NCBI GenBank assembly: GCA_003508835.1 | Contig: PUFA01000209.1 | Coordinates: 2,149,001-2,213,000, forward strand | Direction: 5' to 3' | DNA: 64,000 bases | Source of the DNA: Eonycteris spelaea | Lineage: Eukaryota; Chordata; Mammalia; Chiroptera; Pteropodidae | Shown here: piece after piece, positions 13,385-24,745 of the stretch | Position numbering within the stretch: position 1 is the stretch's first letter | Layout of the letters: every line of letters starts with the position of its first letter | The notes under the pieces: generated by a model | What the model saw: the letters and a program-made list of their open reading frames with translations, nothing else | Told to the model about the DNA's origin: nothing | Databases searched by the model: none | Translations under genes and position numbers: made by a program

Positions 13385-14960
13385 AGATGTTTTTAATAGG
13401 TAGTTAAATTTATTTACAGAGAAATTGATGAACTGATCTTCAAAACTCATATAGAAATGCAAGGGGTTCAGAATAGCCAAAGCAATCTTGAAAAAAAGAA
13501 CAAAGTAGGACTCAAACTTCCTGATACCTAAATTTACTACAAAGCTATAGTAATCTAGACAGTGTGGTACAAAGTACACTGTGTGGCTAGACATATGGAG
13601 CAATGGAATAGAATTGAGTCCTGAAATAAACCCTTACATTTTCGGCCAATTGATTTTTAACAAAGGTGCTAGGAAAATTCAATGGGGAATAAATAGCCTC
13701 TTTAAGTGATATTGACACAATTTGGTATCTACATGCAAAAGAATGAAATTGGTCCTCTACCTCATGCCACATACAAAACTTAAAATGTATGTATCACAGA
13801 CCTAAATATAATTCTTAAAACTAAAGCTGTTAGATAAAAACATGGAGGTAAATCTTCATCACTTTGGGTTAGGCAAAGGTCCACAGATAGGACAATAAAA
13901 GGACAAGCAACAAAAGAAAAAAAAATTAGATAAATTGAATTTTGCTAAAAATAAAAACTTTTGTTCTGTAAATGATACCTTTGAGAAAGATTTGCAAATC
14001 ATATTTGTGATAAGAGATTTCTATCTAGAACTCTTACAACTTAACAACAAAAAACTCAATTAAAAATCATCAAAGAAAATAAACAGAAGTTTCTCCAAAA
14101 CAAATATGCACATTGCAAATAAGCACATGAAAAAGTGCTCAACATCATTAGTCATTAGCACATGAAAAGGTGCTCAACAGCATTAGTCATTAGGAAAATA
14201 CTAGCCAAAACTACAAAGAGACATCACTTCACACCCACTAGGATAATTATTATCAAAAAGGCAAATAATAACAAGAACAAGTCTTGGTGAGGATGTAGAG
14301 ACATTAGAAACTTCATACACTGTGGTAAGTGTATAGAATGGTGCAGCCACTTTGGAAAGCAGTTTGGTAGTTCTCCAAAAGGTTAAATATAGAGTTATTA
14401 CATGACCAGTAACTCTAATCTTAGGTATATATCTAAAAGAAAAGAAAACATATGTCTTCACAAAAGCTTGTACATAAATGTTTACAGTGGCATTATTCAT
14501 GATAGCCCCAAAGTAGGAACAACTCAAATGTCCATTAATGGATGAATGCATACATAAAAGGCGAGATAGCCATACAATCATACAATGGAATATCATTTGG
14601 CAATTAAAAAGGGATGAGGTACCGAGACATGACAAAACATGGATGAACCTTGCAAATATGCTAAGTGGAAGAAGCCAATCACAAAAGACCACATATTATG
14701 TGATTCCATTTATGTGAAATGTACAGAACAGGCAAATCTATGGAGATAGAATGTAGATTATTTGTTGCCTAGGACTGGAATGAGGTCAGGTGTTGGGAAG
14801 TGACTGCAAAGAAGTATAGCGTTTCTTCTTGGGATGATGAAATGTTCTAAAATTAGATAGAGGGAGGGGTGATGCTGTTCACGATTTTGAATATATTAGT
14901 GTACAGATGAATTTTATAGCATGTAAATTATATCTCAATAAAGCTGTTTAAAAAAACAAA
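13385..14960 (+). mobile_element. L1 LINE fragment, ORF2 3' part and 3' end
   Basis: Plus-strand ORF2 remnants (tcaaaactcatatagaaatg, agacagtgtggtacaaagta, catatggagcaatggaatag) continue to the 3' end (tatctcaataaagctgttt). It is riddled with stops. A 36-base tandem duplication lies at about 14121-14192. This is an old mammalian L1, distinct from the fresher antisense L1 at 47-54 kb. Confidence 0.88.
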
Positions 14961-15234
14961 TGATACTATTAATTAGATACTTCCTGTAAAAATAAAAAAT
15001 TTATTTGTAGACAGCATATGCAATTCAATAGCTTACCACTGACTACGAAAATTTAGCAAATTTTCCTTCACATGAATCCCTGTATGTTTGATTAAGTGCA
15101 CTTGAATTTCTATCTTTCTGGTACAGATGTCTCAATTAAAAATTTAGCCAGTAATTATAAGCTCTAATAAATATGAATGATGCATAAAAACTGCAATAAA
15201 TATCTGAAGACAGGAGAAATATAAAAATACTTAC

Positions 15235-15343
15235 TGTCTTGTTTGAAATTGAGGTGCTGGGTGCTGGCAGCGAGTCCTAGCTGCCAGAGTTCTGTTGTGT
15301 TCACACCATGGAAACTGACCCCTCCTTCCTCATTAAAGCCCAT
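15235..15343 (-). other. Candidate upstream exon with strong GTAAGT donor (possible ANKRD66 5' exon)
   Basis: Minus-strand sequence ends in CAAGACA followed by GTAAGTAT (donor at 15233-15234), and an ATG at 15343 opens 36 codons up to it. If spliced to the ANKRD66 acceptor at 9954 the phase (1) does not fit the ankyrin frame, so it would be 5' UTR with an upstream ORF rather than coding. Placement upstream of ANKRD66 on the same strand is the main reason to list it. Confidence 0.25.
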
Positions 15344-15589
15344 CAATCAACATTAGCTGCACTAGGCAGTGACCATCTGGTGACCTGGGGACTGCCCTTC
15401 TGCTTTGCACTGAAACTGGTCAGCAGTTTCAGTTTGCTTCTGTAGTTCAAGTTGGTCCCTAACAGGTTTTTTTCCAAATAACATTTTGATCAAAGAATAT
15501 GCAAATTGAAAAAACTGACTGCCAATCCCCATGACACTGTGGTGGTAAATTGTTTGATATCCACTGTGGAGCAGTGGGGACAGGGTATG

Positions 15590-15750
15590 CCCTCACATTC
15601 AGAACCAGCTGTGAGATCTTGGGCAAGGCCCTTAACATTGCCAAGCCTCTTTTTTTTTTTTTCTCGCAAATTAAATAAAATTTGAACACCTTTTTGATAT
15701 GGCTGTGAAAGATTAGTAGCTGAAATAATTTATAAAGCATCTGGCACAGA
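15590..15750 (+). repeat. MIR SINE relic
   Basis: agctgtgagatcttgggcaa, a T-run replacing part of the core, and aagcatctggcacagagtag in MIR order. Confidence 0.6.
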
Positions 15751-15869
15751 GTAGAGGAAGGGAGAGAGAGAGGAAGGGAGGAATCCTTCTCTTTGCCTCC
15801 TCTTTTGTTCCCTTACTCTAAGCATTTCCTATCTTTATGATGATGTGGGTTTAAAAGACTTTCTTCCTC

Positions 15870-15975
15870 CCCGCCCCCCACCCTCCACTGCCTACCCCTC
15901 CTCCTCTTCCTCCTTCTTTTTCTTCTCTCTCTCTCTACCCCCTTTGTTTTTTCCCCTCCATTTCTCTCCTATCTC
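15870..15975. repeat. Pyrimidine-rich low-complexity tract
   Basis: C/T-rich run (cctcctcttcctcc and ctctctctctacccc), no regular unit. 15980-16940 has no recognised feature. Confidence 0.8.
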
Positions 15976-16949
15976 TTTTCCCACATATATTTATTGAATG
16001 CCTTCTACCTGCAAGATACTGTCCTGGGCCATATGAAAAGTAAGACACTCACCATTTCTCTCTTCTTTGAGCTTAGAGTCCAGAGAAAAAGACAGACGCT
16101 AACAAAGAAAAGAAATAAATGCATGTATATTAAATGCTCTAAGAGAAGCACTAAACACTTGAAGATTTAACATGTGAGAATCTTTAAAGCATGCTGGAAA
16201 TCTTTCATTTGTCCCATTAGGTCGACTCTCCACTATTCACTCAGAAGATGGTTACCTGTAGTGAAAATGGGCTTCAGTGCCCTCTGACTTCTTGCTGAGT
16301 CTGGCCAATTTCCAGCACAAGGTTGGAAGTGGAAGGAAAATGGGGCTGGAATATTTAGTCATTGGCTTCCTGCCTGATCGTCAAGGGTTTGCTGCAGAAG
16401 TCACTGCTCCTGTTAGGTAGAATTATTCTTACGGGGCCCCAGTCATTGCTGTCTCCTCTTGCTTTTTCAGGCCCATGGGTGTTAAGGGCTCTCTGGTGTT
16501 GTTTGCTCAGAGTCCCTGTACTATGCCTTTTGGTATTCCCCAAATTCAACTCTCACCTTGGTAAACAGTCGTCAAATAATCAAATGCTCATCAAATAATC
16601 CAGATTGAGAACGCCACTTGCTTCCTGCTGAGATCTGGACCAATGAAGTAGGAATTCTACCAGCAAACTGAGTAATACCTCAAAGTGGAATCCAGAATGG
16701 ATGAGTGTAAAGTAAGGTGAACGTGGGACATCTATATGAAAAGGAGGTTGAATCCAGATCCTGAAGGCCACAAATGCCATGGCAGGATATCTGGACTCTA
16801 TTTCTCCCTTTGTACAATGAGAAATGTTGACAGTTTGTGAAAGGGGAAGTAAAATAGTTACAAGTCCATCATTTTTAGAGAAGTAGTTTTGCCACAAGAA
16901 GGTGTAATGTACTCTGGGGTGAGGGGCAGTCTGAAGGAGGGAGAAGAGT

Positions 16950-17290
16950 TAGAAGCAATAAAAATGCATATACTTTGACAGGAAACCCACTTCTAGGGAT
17001 TTATCACAAAGAAATAATTTAAAACGTGCACAAATATTTAACTGCAAAAATATTCACTGAAGTACTATTTAAAAATTAAAAATTATAAACCACCCAAATT
17101 TCTAATAAATAACTCACATTTCTACCAGTAAGAGAAAATATTTTATAGTCTTTTGAACTGATACTACAGTTGTGTATTGCTTAGCTTGGTAAAATGTTAG
17201 TATTATAATCTTCTAAAACTGACCAAAAATTCAGTATTTATTCATGTACTTGTTTTTGTGAAGAAAAGTTTAAAATGATATACACTGAAT
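16950..17290 (+). repeat. L1 3' part, old
   Basis: cacttctagggatttatcac followed by cacaaatatttaactgcaaa and ttcactgaagtactatttaa, the usual order of an L1 ORF2 3' region. Confidence 0.65.
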
Positions 17291-17964
17291 TTGTATTAGC
17301 TAAACGGCATTTTTCCTATAATGAACATGTATAACTTGTGTAATAAAAGAAATATTTTGTACTTGTCAAAGTAGAGCTTTGGGGGACTTTGATTAGCAAG
17401 ACAATAGTAGGAAGGGGCAGGAGAGAACTGATGACATTGTGTGTGTAAAATTAAACAACTCCCTGCGGAGGTGAAGGAGCTAGGTGACTGTGAGTCATAG
17501 TGCTGTTGAGAGAAACCTGCCAAGTCTTATATCAAGATAAAATTCCTGTATCTTGATGATGTTAGTAAACTATTATCAAGGACTTGAACAAGAAAAACAT
17601 CTTGGAGACCGGTTTTGCAGGCCAGATCTTGGAGCTCAGTTACTGAATGCATACAAACAAGTCGATTGTGATGTCCACCATTCTAGTCTCTAAGAATCAA
17701 GTCTACAAAAGGCATTAAGCTCCGCTATAGAGGAATGAAGACTAAAGCCTGGCATTGGATAATAAATTTTGGAATGATTATCTTCTGTCCACTTTAGAAA
17801 CTTGGAGGTATGACAATCTGGGGTCTGTTGTCCTCTGGCTGTGCTTCACCTCTGACGTCTTGTGCTTCAAATTCCATTCTCTGACTATGACATTCTACCT
17901 TCCCACTTCTGTCACTCTGCCTAGGGAAAGTTCATCCAATACACAAATAACACTGGTTATTTGT

Positions 17965-18135
17965 ATTACGCATGTGTGTATGTGTGTATATACATGAGTT
18001 CTCTTTCCCATTAAGTATATGTATATATATACACATATGTGTAGATTTGTGAGTGTGTGTATGTGTGTGTGTGTGTGTGTGATATATATATATATATATA
18101 TATACACATCTCAAGGTGTGTGTGTGTATGTATAC
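17965..18135. repeat. Compound (TG)n/(TA)n microsatellite
   Basis: Interleaved TG and TA dinucleotide runs, the longest at about 18055-18103 ((TG)n then gatatatatata). Antisense ORFs here are low-complexity shadows. Confidence 0.9.
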
Positions 18136-18139
18136 ACAT

Positions 18140-18350
18140 CTTAAGTGCTCACTCTGCTTACCAAATATTGTTCTAAGCATTTACATTCATGATCCTTTTT
18201 AATCCTCACTGCTACCCTGTGATATAGATGCTATTATTAACGAAGTAGGAAACTGAGGGATTTAAATGCTATGTAACTGCTAGCATTAGAGCTAGCAAAA
18301 ATAGAACTTGACTTAACCCCAGGTCTGTCTGACTCGGCCTTTTAATTACT
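18140..18350 (-). repeat. MIR SINE relic
   Basis: tgttctaagcatttacattc, aatcctcactgctaccctgt, gtaggaaactgagggattta and a ctaacaccccaggt-like end in reverse-complement MIR order. Confidence 0.7.
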
Positions 18351-18559
18351 ACACTTATATCTGGAGAAGTATTGGAAGATATGTACCAAATTGTTAAATA
18401 ATTACCTAATGAAATTGGGGTTATGGGGACAGCCTCGTTTTGTATTTTTATTTATTTTGTGTTGTTTTGTTTAGATTTCAAATAATACAAATGTATTATA
18501 CCTTAACTAGAAAATTCTTTCTTTTCAAATTACCATCAATTCCCTCACTTTCTTTGCCT

Positions 18560-20530
18560 TTGGTCAATCTACTCTCCTAATTTTCAAACCCAAGTAACCA
18601 TCCTCTCTGGCCTTATTCCTGGACTAGCAAATATTACCGGGGAAAGTACATCACCAGACTGATTCCATGATGGAGTGAATTCCAGCCACCATGAGGCTCT
18701 GAAGGCTTGACATCTTCAAGGGGATTTCATGCCCATCCCTCAGATTTTCTCTTTCCTCGTGCTTTATCTCCCTTATGCTACAGCCATAACTTTTTCCTTT
18801 CATCTCCATAAAATGTTTCAAAAGTAGTCTACACTTAGAGCCTTTGTATCTTCATCTCTGCTCCTTAATGATTCTCTGCCTTTAGCCCTCAATTATACTA
18901 AAATTGGTTTTAGGAGTTATCGTTGCTCTCCTAATTGCTAAATTCCTCAGCTCTTTCTTCCATCTTTATCCATTCTATTCAATCAACAATGTTGATCATA
19001 TTTACCTTTTAAAACTCCTCTTCTATCTTGACTTCTGTAGAGTTTCTATCTACCATTTTCCATTCTCGCTTTGACCAACCTTTCACAATTTCATTCAGTG
19101 GCTCCTCTTCCTTGTACCTTCCACAGATGTGATGTTCTTTAGAATTCTATCTTCTACGTCTGCCCTCTCTAAAAACTCTTAACGGCCAACTCTTAATGCC
19201 CAAATACTCTGGGCATTTTCACTTCCAAATAACTTTTGCCAGGTCTATACGGAGCTTCAGACATGCATAACTAACTACCCATGAGATGATTCCACCCAGA
19301 AGTGTGCTAGCTCACTACAGAGGGTGAAAGGCCAATTTTCTAGTATTTGCTGATCTCTGTGGCGTGAAGACCCCACTACAACTGATTTCCAGCTATCCAT
19401 GTTAAGTCACTGAACACAGAGTTGGAAAGAAATGTGCACAGGTGGCTCTCTCAAGCAGGTGTAATGTGACTCCACACACCACTTGTTCTACCTGGTATCC
19501 AAGGGCAAAGTCTCTCAAACATTTTTTTTTTTGACATATGGTAGAAAATATATTTTAGATCAGTTATGTACATACCTATATATGAAGAAATAAAAGTTCT
19601 ATGAAATAACACTTAACTTTACTGCACACAATACACTCTAAAATTTATCCTGTCCATTTTGTTAAAAACTACTAGTCTTGACTCTCAAGTAGATTTCATA
19701 AATTGTTAATGGTTCAAGACCCACAATTTAAAAAAAATATCATACTCAGGCTTTTAAACTCATATACACAGAATTCATTGTATTAACTCACGTCTCCAAC
19801 CTGTTTCTTTTCCTGTTTTCCTTTCTCAGTTAATAGCCTATCATCTACCTGGTTTCCCCAGCTAGAAATCCCAGGGCCATTTTGACACATTCTATTTTTG
19901 TTTGTTTGTTTGTTTACTCCTCATGTCCATTTCTGCCTTGTTAATATTCCTCAAGTAGATCTTCCAATCTCAATTCTCAGTGTCACTATTCTGTTTTATA
20001 TTATCACCTTTCTCCTAATAGACTCCTAATTCATCTCCTGCTTTTGATTTCTCTAATCTCAATTCACCGTTTTTCAGTACAAAATTCTTTCGAAAATAAG
20101 TAATACAACTGCTCTGCTTAAAAATTGCCCCCAAGACATTTTTCATTCATTCAGAAAACATTTATTGGGCAACTACTGTGTGCTAGGCTCCTTACTAAAT
20201 GCAGGTTAATAAAAATGGCAAAGTTCCTGTCCTTAAGAAGCAAACACTGTAAACTCCATTGCATTACTCAGAAGACTGTTATGAAAGACCCTACTCATCT
20301 TTTCATCTTTATCTTCTGCTCCATCCTATCTATATACCCGATGCTCTTGCCACAGTGGAGAGTTGATATTCCCAAGGTATATTGTTCACTTCTAATGCCT
20401 TCCCAGCTCCCCATGCCTTTTCCCATGCAGTTTCACATTCTATAGAATATTCTCTCTCTCTTTCTTCCAGATGCTCTCCTACTCATCCTTGAAAGCCACT
20501 ATCTTGGTAAAGCCTTCTTTTTCACAAATT
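18560..20530 (+). repeat. L2 LINE fragments, plus strand
   Basis: Pyrimidine-rich L2 coding remnants at about 18560-19260 and 19800-20530 (for example actcctcttctatcttgact, agtggctcctcttccttgta, tgccttcccagctccccatg). A minus-orientation L2/MIR-like piece (cattcattcagaaaacattt) interrupts at 20135-20260. No intact ORF. Confidence 0.6.
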
Positions 20531-20764
20531 TTTATTCTTAAGAAATTTTAAATATTTAATCAATGTAATCATGCACATACTCCAAATAGTTAAATCGTAC
20601 TAAAGTACTAAAAAAGGCAGAGTCTCCCACCACGGCCCACCCCAACTCCAGTACAATTCTCCAAAAAGAATCATTCTAAGTGATTTCTGTGTTTAGATAA
20701 CTGGTGGTTATCTCTGTGTTTCCAAAACGATATGCTATATTATCATTTCTTGGTGTGTCATCTT

Positions 20765-21790
20765 AGGCACCATCTCATTTCTAGCTCACCTACATACTGG
20801 TCTGTCTTTTCTCCTCCCTGACCTTCCTAATGGAGTTACATATCTTTTCTCAGGCCCTCCTGCTGCTCTCCCCTCTGCAAAGTTACTATGTATCCAGACC
20901 TTTTTTCCTGTTTTACCAACTACAGACAGTATGTGTTGACTCTCCACTACTGAAATGAGACCCTTAGTAACCCAATCTTCTCTCCATCCTGCTCCCTACT
21001 TCTACCTCCTTCTGCCTACCTACCTACCTACCTACCTACCTACCTTTACTTTTACATTAAAAAAAAGTTAATCATATTTACATTCTTGTGTATGATCATA
21101 ATCAATTATTCTTTGGCTTGTTTATGAGGTATTCTAAAATTTGAAAACCAATAAGCAATGTTTCAATTATTAAACTACATGAATCTTGTTCTCCACAGTC
21201 AAGGAGCATTTGATCATACTTTCTTCTTTGGGCTATTTTGAGAAGTGTATTCTTAAATTTCAGGTTTAAATATAGTCTTCTTTTTAGGTACCCAGTAAAT
21301 AACTCAAAATCAATCCATTTTAGGTTTTATCACACTCGTATCATGCTTTTCCTGGTATGTTTTCCACCTTGCAGTTCCTAGTTTTAACTTAAATTTTTCT
21401 TTTCATTCTGTCACCTTCTAACAGGCTCAAGGGTTTCTAAGTTCCAACCATTCTTTCTGTTTTATCGAATCCCATTTTTTCTTTCAGTTTGCTCCAGTTA
21501 CGATGTGTTAGTTTCCAGGCCTAGGCACAGCTGTGATCCTGGAACTTCCCTTCTCTGCTCGTCTGAGTTGGAGCCATTTTTCTTTCAATCTTGTGCATCA
21601 AGGGCAGCTTTGACTCTTGCCCTTTGGAGGACAACTCACTTTCTGAACTCCTACAGTCCTCTGCATTTACCTACTTGGGGTAGCACTCCATGTTGTTATT
21701 TTCTTAGTTTCAGGGCACATACTGTGTCTTATTCATCTTTGAAATAGTACCCGACATACATCTGGCCCTTAATAAATAGTGTTGAAAACA
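20765..21790 (+). repeat. L2 3' fragments and (CCTA)n
   Basis: 20765-21010 and about 21700-21790 are L2 3'-like. Between them 21014-21044 is a (CTAC)n microsatellite of about seven units. 21050-21700 is unassigned. Confidence 0.5.
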
Positions 21791-22640
21791 CTATTGAGTA
21801 CATTATTATTATTTAAAATGATATCTTGATTGAAAGGGAGAGTCATCATTTTTGTGCACATTAAAGAGAAGCACTGCTATGTTGATGGGAAATGGGAGTG
21901 AGAATTAAAAAATAAAATAGCTCAATGAAGAATTAGCTTATAAATACAAGAACATTATTTATTTTCCTCACTACATGACATTAAAACAAAGCCCATATCA
22001 GATTCACCTTATAATCTATATGGTTTGTTGTCTTCTCATCCTTTTGGAATTTTTAAATTAATTTTTTATTAATTTCACTGGACTAGAATTGCCAGATAAA
22101 ATATAGTATGCTCAGTTAAATTTGAATTTCAGAGAAACAAAAATAATTTTTAGTACAAGTATATTACTATGTATCCAAAATTTTTTCCTTGTTTATCTGA
22201 AATTCAAATTTAGCTGGGTGTCCTGTAGTTTTGTTTGCTAAACCCAGCTACTCTACACTGAGTATCTTTTCAAGGCACTAAATTAGTAAGTGACAACCAC
22301 CATGACTGCCTCAGAGAATATGACCTGATGATGATGGGAGAAGGTATAGAGCTGGTTTTGAGATAAATAAATAAAATATCTCATATTTGCCTTCAAGATC
22401 TACTTTCAAAGCCCACCATCTCTTTGGGTGTGATGTAGAGTCTTCTGCTTCTTAATCTGGTCTTAAGGTCAAAGGGAAGAAGGCCTAGAGATCTCTTGGG
22501 TAGAGCATAAAGTACCCTTTTAGAGTAATATTCTGGGACAATTTGTTTTATAGCAGGTTATCTCAGATAGTACAGGGAAATGTCATTAGGCTAATACTAT
22601 TTAAATAAATTTTCATCTTGTTAGATTTAAATAAGTCACT
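21791..22640. other. No feature recognised
   Basis: AT-rich intergenic DNA without coding signal. About 22120-22215 contains an imperfect inverted repeat of the theme gaaattcaaattta. Confidence 0.4.
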
Positions 22641-22800
22641 GTCTTAAAAGATACTAATATGAGATATTAATATTATCTATCATGAGGGGCTCATCCTAAG
22701 CATTTCACATGCATTTACATTTCATTCTCACAAAGTGCCTCTAACTAATGTACTTTGATCATCTCTATGTTAACGATGAGGAAACTGAAAACCACTCGCA
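22640..22800 (-). repeat. MIR SINE relic
   Basis: tcctaagcatttcacatgca, tttcattctcacaaagtgcc and cgatgaggaaactgaaaacc in reverse MIR order. Confidence 0.65.
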
Positions 22801-23339
22801 TGGGGTGGAGAAACTAGCTGCAATCCATGGCTTCTTACCGCAGTCCTCAGAATAAAAATAAAATAAATTTCATCTACGTTTCTGTCACCCACCCCAAACC
22901 AAAAATCACTATTTAAAAAAATACAAACTTTAATAACACCAGACATACATTTCAAATAATCTTTCCCGAGTCTCTAATGGAAACTTCTAATGACTATGAA
23001 AGTAGGTGAGGAGAAAGCATCGCAAAATTTAGGAAGGGATTTCAGTTAAACCCAGATAACTGAGATCAATAAACTGAGCCGTGGCTGGCCCCTCTTACAT
23101 CACCACCCCTCGCCAGTCATAACCTCGCTTCCAGATTGCCTGGCAGTGTACCTCCAGGGAGAAATGAAACTAACACAGTGGCCAGCCTTTCAATCCAGAG
23201 CACATGCCTCATAATCGTTTTGAATTGGTGTCCAATCTACAATCTTCGCACAGAAATGCGAAATGCAGAGGGTTTATCGCATTACAGATTCGAGCAGAGG
23301 GAATCTAGTGAAACAAGCAAGGTTGTTTTGGTGTGGACA

Positions 23340-23940
23340 AATTAAATAGGGAACAGGTCTGATCAGGATCAGAATCGAGGCACAGCGCCCTCCGTAGGCG
23401 CTGTCTAGATCCATTCCCAGGGCGGATTAAGTTAACCGCGGGTCCAGGATGCGGGACCCCGGGCTTCTCCTCGGGATAGTGTTGGCGCCTGAGAACCCTA
23501 GAGTCCCAAGCTGTCCCTGCTTGTGGGAGGATGCTGGCCACACGCTCCACCCCGGCACCTCCTCCTGCAGCACGGGGGGATGGCGAGGGTAAGGGCGACA
23601 AGAGGGCGCGGGCGGACCCAGGGCAAAGCCCGCTGCAGCCTACTTGTCCGCCGCACACCCGAGCTGTCCTGCCGCCCAGCTGCCAAAGTGACGGCAGCTG
23701 GCAGAGGCCGGAAAGTGTTGGCAGCGAGTGGCAGTCGGGTTCGGCGCGGGTCGCGTCGGTGCGCAGCGGAACTCGCCCAGGGTCTCCGGTTCTGGAGAGC
23801 AGCTCGCCGAAGCGCCGGGGTGAGTGAGGACGGACTGCGAGGGAGAGGCGGGAGCCCGAGGAGAGGTGCGGAGCTAGCCCGACTCAGGCTGGTCTGGCAC
23901 GCGCTGGAGGCAGGAGACCGGGAGCGGCGACGAGCTGTGG
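23340..23940 (+). promoter_or_regulatory. PLA2G7: CpG island, PLA2G7 promoter region
   Basis: The only long CpG-rich stretch outside an L1 in the window (dense CG from about 23380 to 23940), in contrast to AT-rich surroundings. It contains PLA2G7 exon 1 and so is the expected promoter. No TATA box placement is claimed. A (TG)28 tract starts right at its 3' edge. Confidence 0.75.
23690..23819 (+). other. PLA2G7: PLA2G7 exon 1 (5' UTR, non-coding)
   Basis: Contains a stretch resembling, from memory, the human PLA2G7 5' UTR (gcagtcgggttcggcgcggg, then tcgcgtcggtgcgcagcgga). The donor GTGAGTGAG begins at 23820. The transcription start is unknown; 23690 is an estimate. It splices over 11.6 kb to exon 2 at 35472. 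Confidence 0.65.
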
Positions 23941-23946
23941 TATAAT

Positions 23947-23948
<2 letters not shown>

Positions 23949-24005
<57 letters not shown>
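23949..24005. repeat. (TG)28 microsatellite
   Basis: 57 bases of perfect TG, about 130 bases downstream of the exon 1 donor. Long antisense ORFs across it (Thr-His repeats) are artefacts. Confidence 0.97.
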
Positions 24006-24006
<1 letters not shown>

Positions 24007-24239
24007 GAACAGGGGGAGGAACCCACTTTCTTGGAATGAATTTTGAGGAGATACTTTTCTGAGAGATGGGCTTGAGATGAATCCCCATAAGATGGGCGCA
24101 CAGTTCCGGTGGAGGGAGCCATAGGCAAACTGGGAACGAGCTCGCTGTGCTCTGGGCTCAGTTGGAAGACAGTGTGGCTGGAGTACGGTGTGAGAGGAGA
24201 GGAACCGAGAAGTGAGGCTGAGGGGCAGGAGCCAGCTTA

Positions 24240-24445
24240 AACAGAGCCTCATAGGCTGAGGTAAGCAGTCTGGCTTTACAAGCATTGAAAAGCCAAAAAC
24301 AGAGACGTGATGTGATAGATTTATTTATTTATTTTTCCCCACGGATAACTCTGTGTGCTATGTAAAGAATAGATTATGGGGGCAGGGAGAGAAGAAGTAA
24401 GGAGATCAGCTCCAGGTTTATTGCTGATGATTAATGGATGGTGGT
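24240..24445 (-). repeat. L2 fragment
   Basis: agtctggctttacaagcatt, gtgatgtgatag and gagatcagctccaggtttat follow the reverse-complement L2 order. Confidence 0.55.
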
Positions 24446-24745
24446 AGCAGTAGGTGGGCAGTTTTGGGGGGTAGAGTGAAAAGTTAATGTTTCTCAAATT
24501 TCCCTTCTATTTAATGGAGATGACATTGCTATATCTGGCCCACTTATCTTATAAAAATAAATAAGCCAGTGAATATGCTCTTAAGGGTAATGAAAGATTT
24601 TACTACTATCATTATTTGCTAATATTGTGTTACTTTGAATTCCCTGTACATCATTTTCAAATTTTTATAATAAATTTCAGTGTCCTTTTATCTTATTATT
24701 TTTAATTAATATAATTTATTATACATAAAAAAATGTTTTTCCCTG

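Noticed and set aside
14201..14692. 163-codon minus ORF
   Set aside because: Antisense of an L1 ORF2 3' fragment.
21014..21044. Possible CRISPR-like short repeat
   Set aside because: Plain (CTAC)n microsatellite; no spacers, and the genome is mammalian.
23498..24088. 196-codon minus ORF and overlapping plus ORFs near the CpG island
   Set aside because: GC-rich promoter DNA with few stops; the minus ORF includes a Thr-His run from the TG microsatellite. PLA2G7 exon 1 explains the region.
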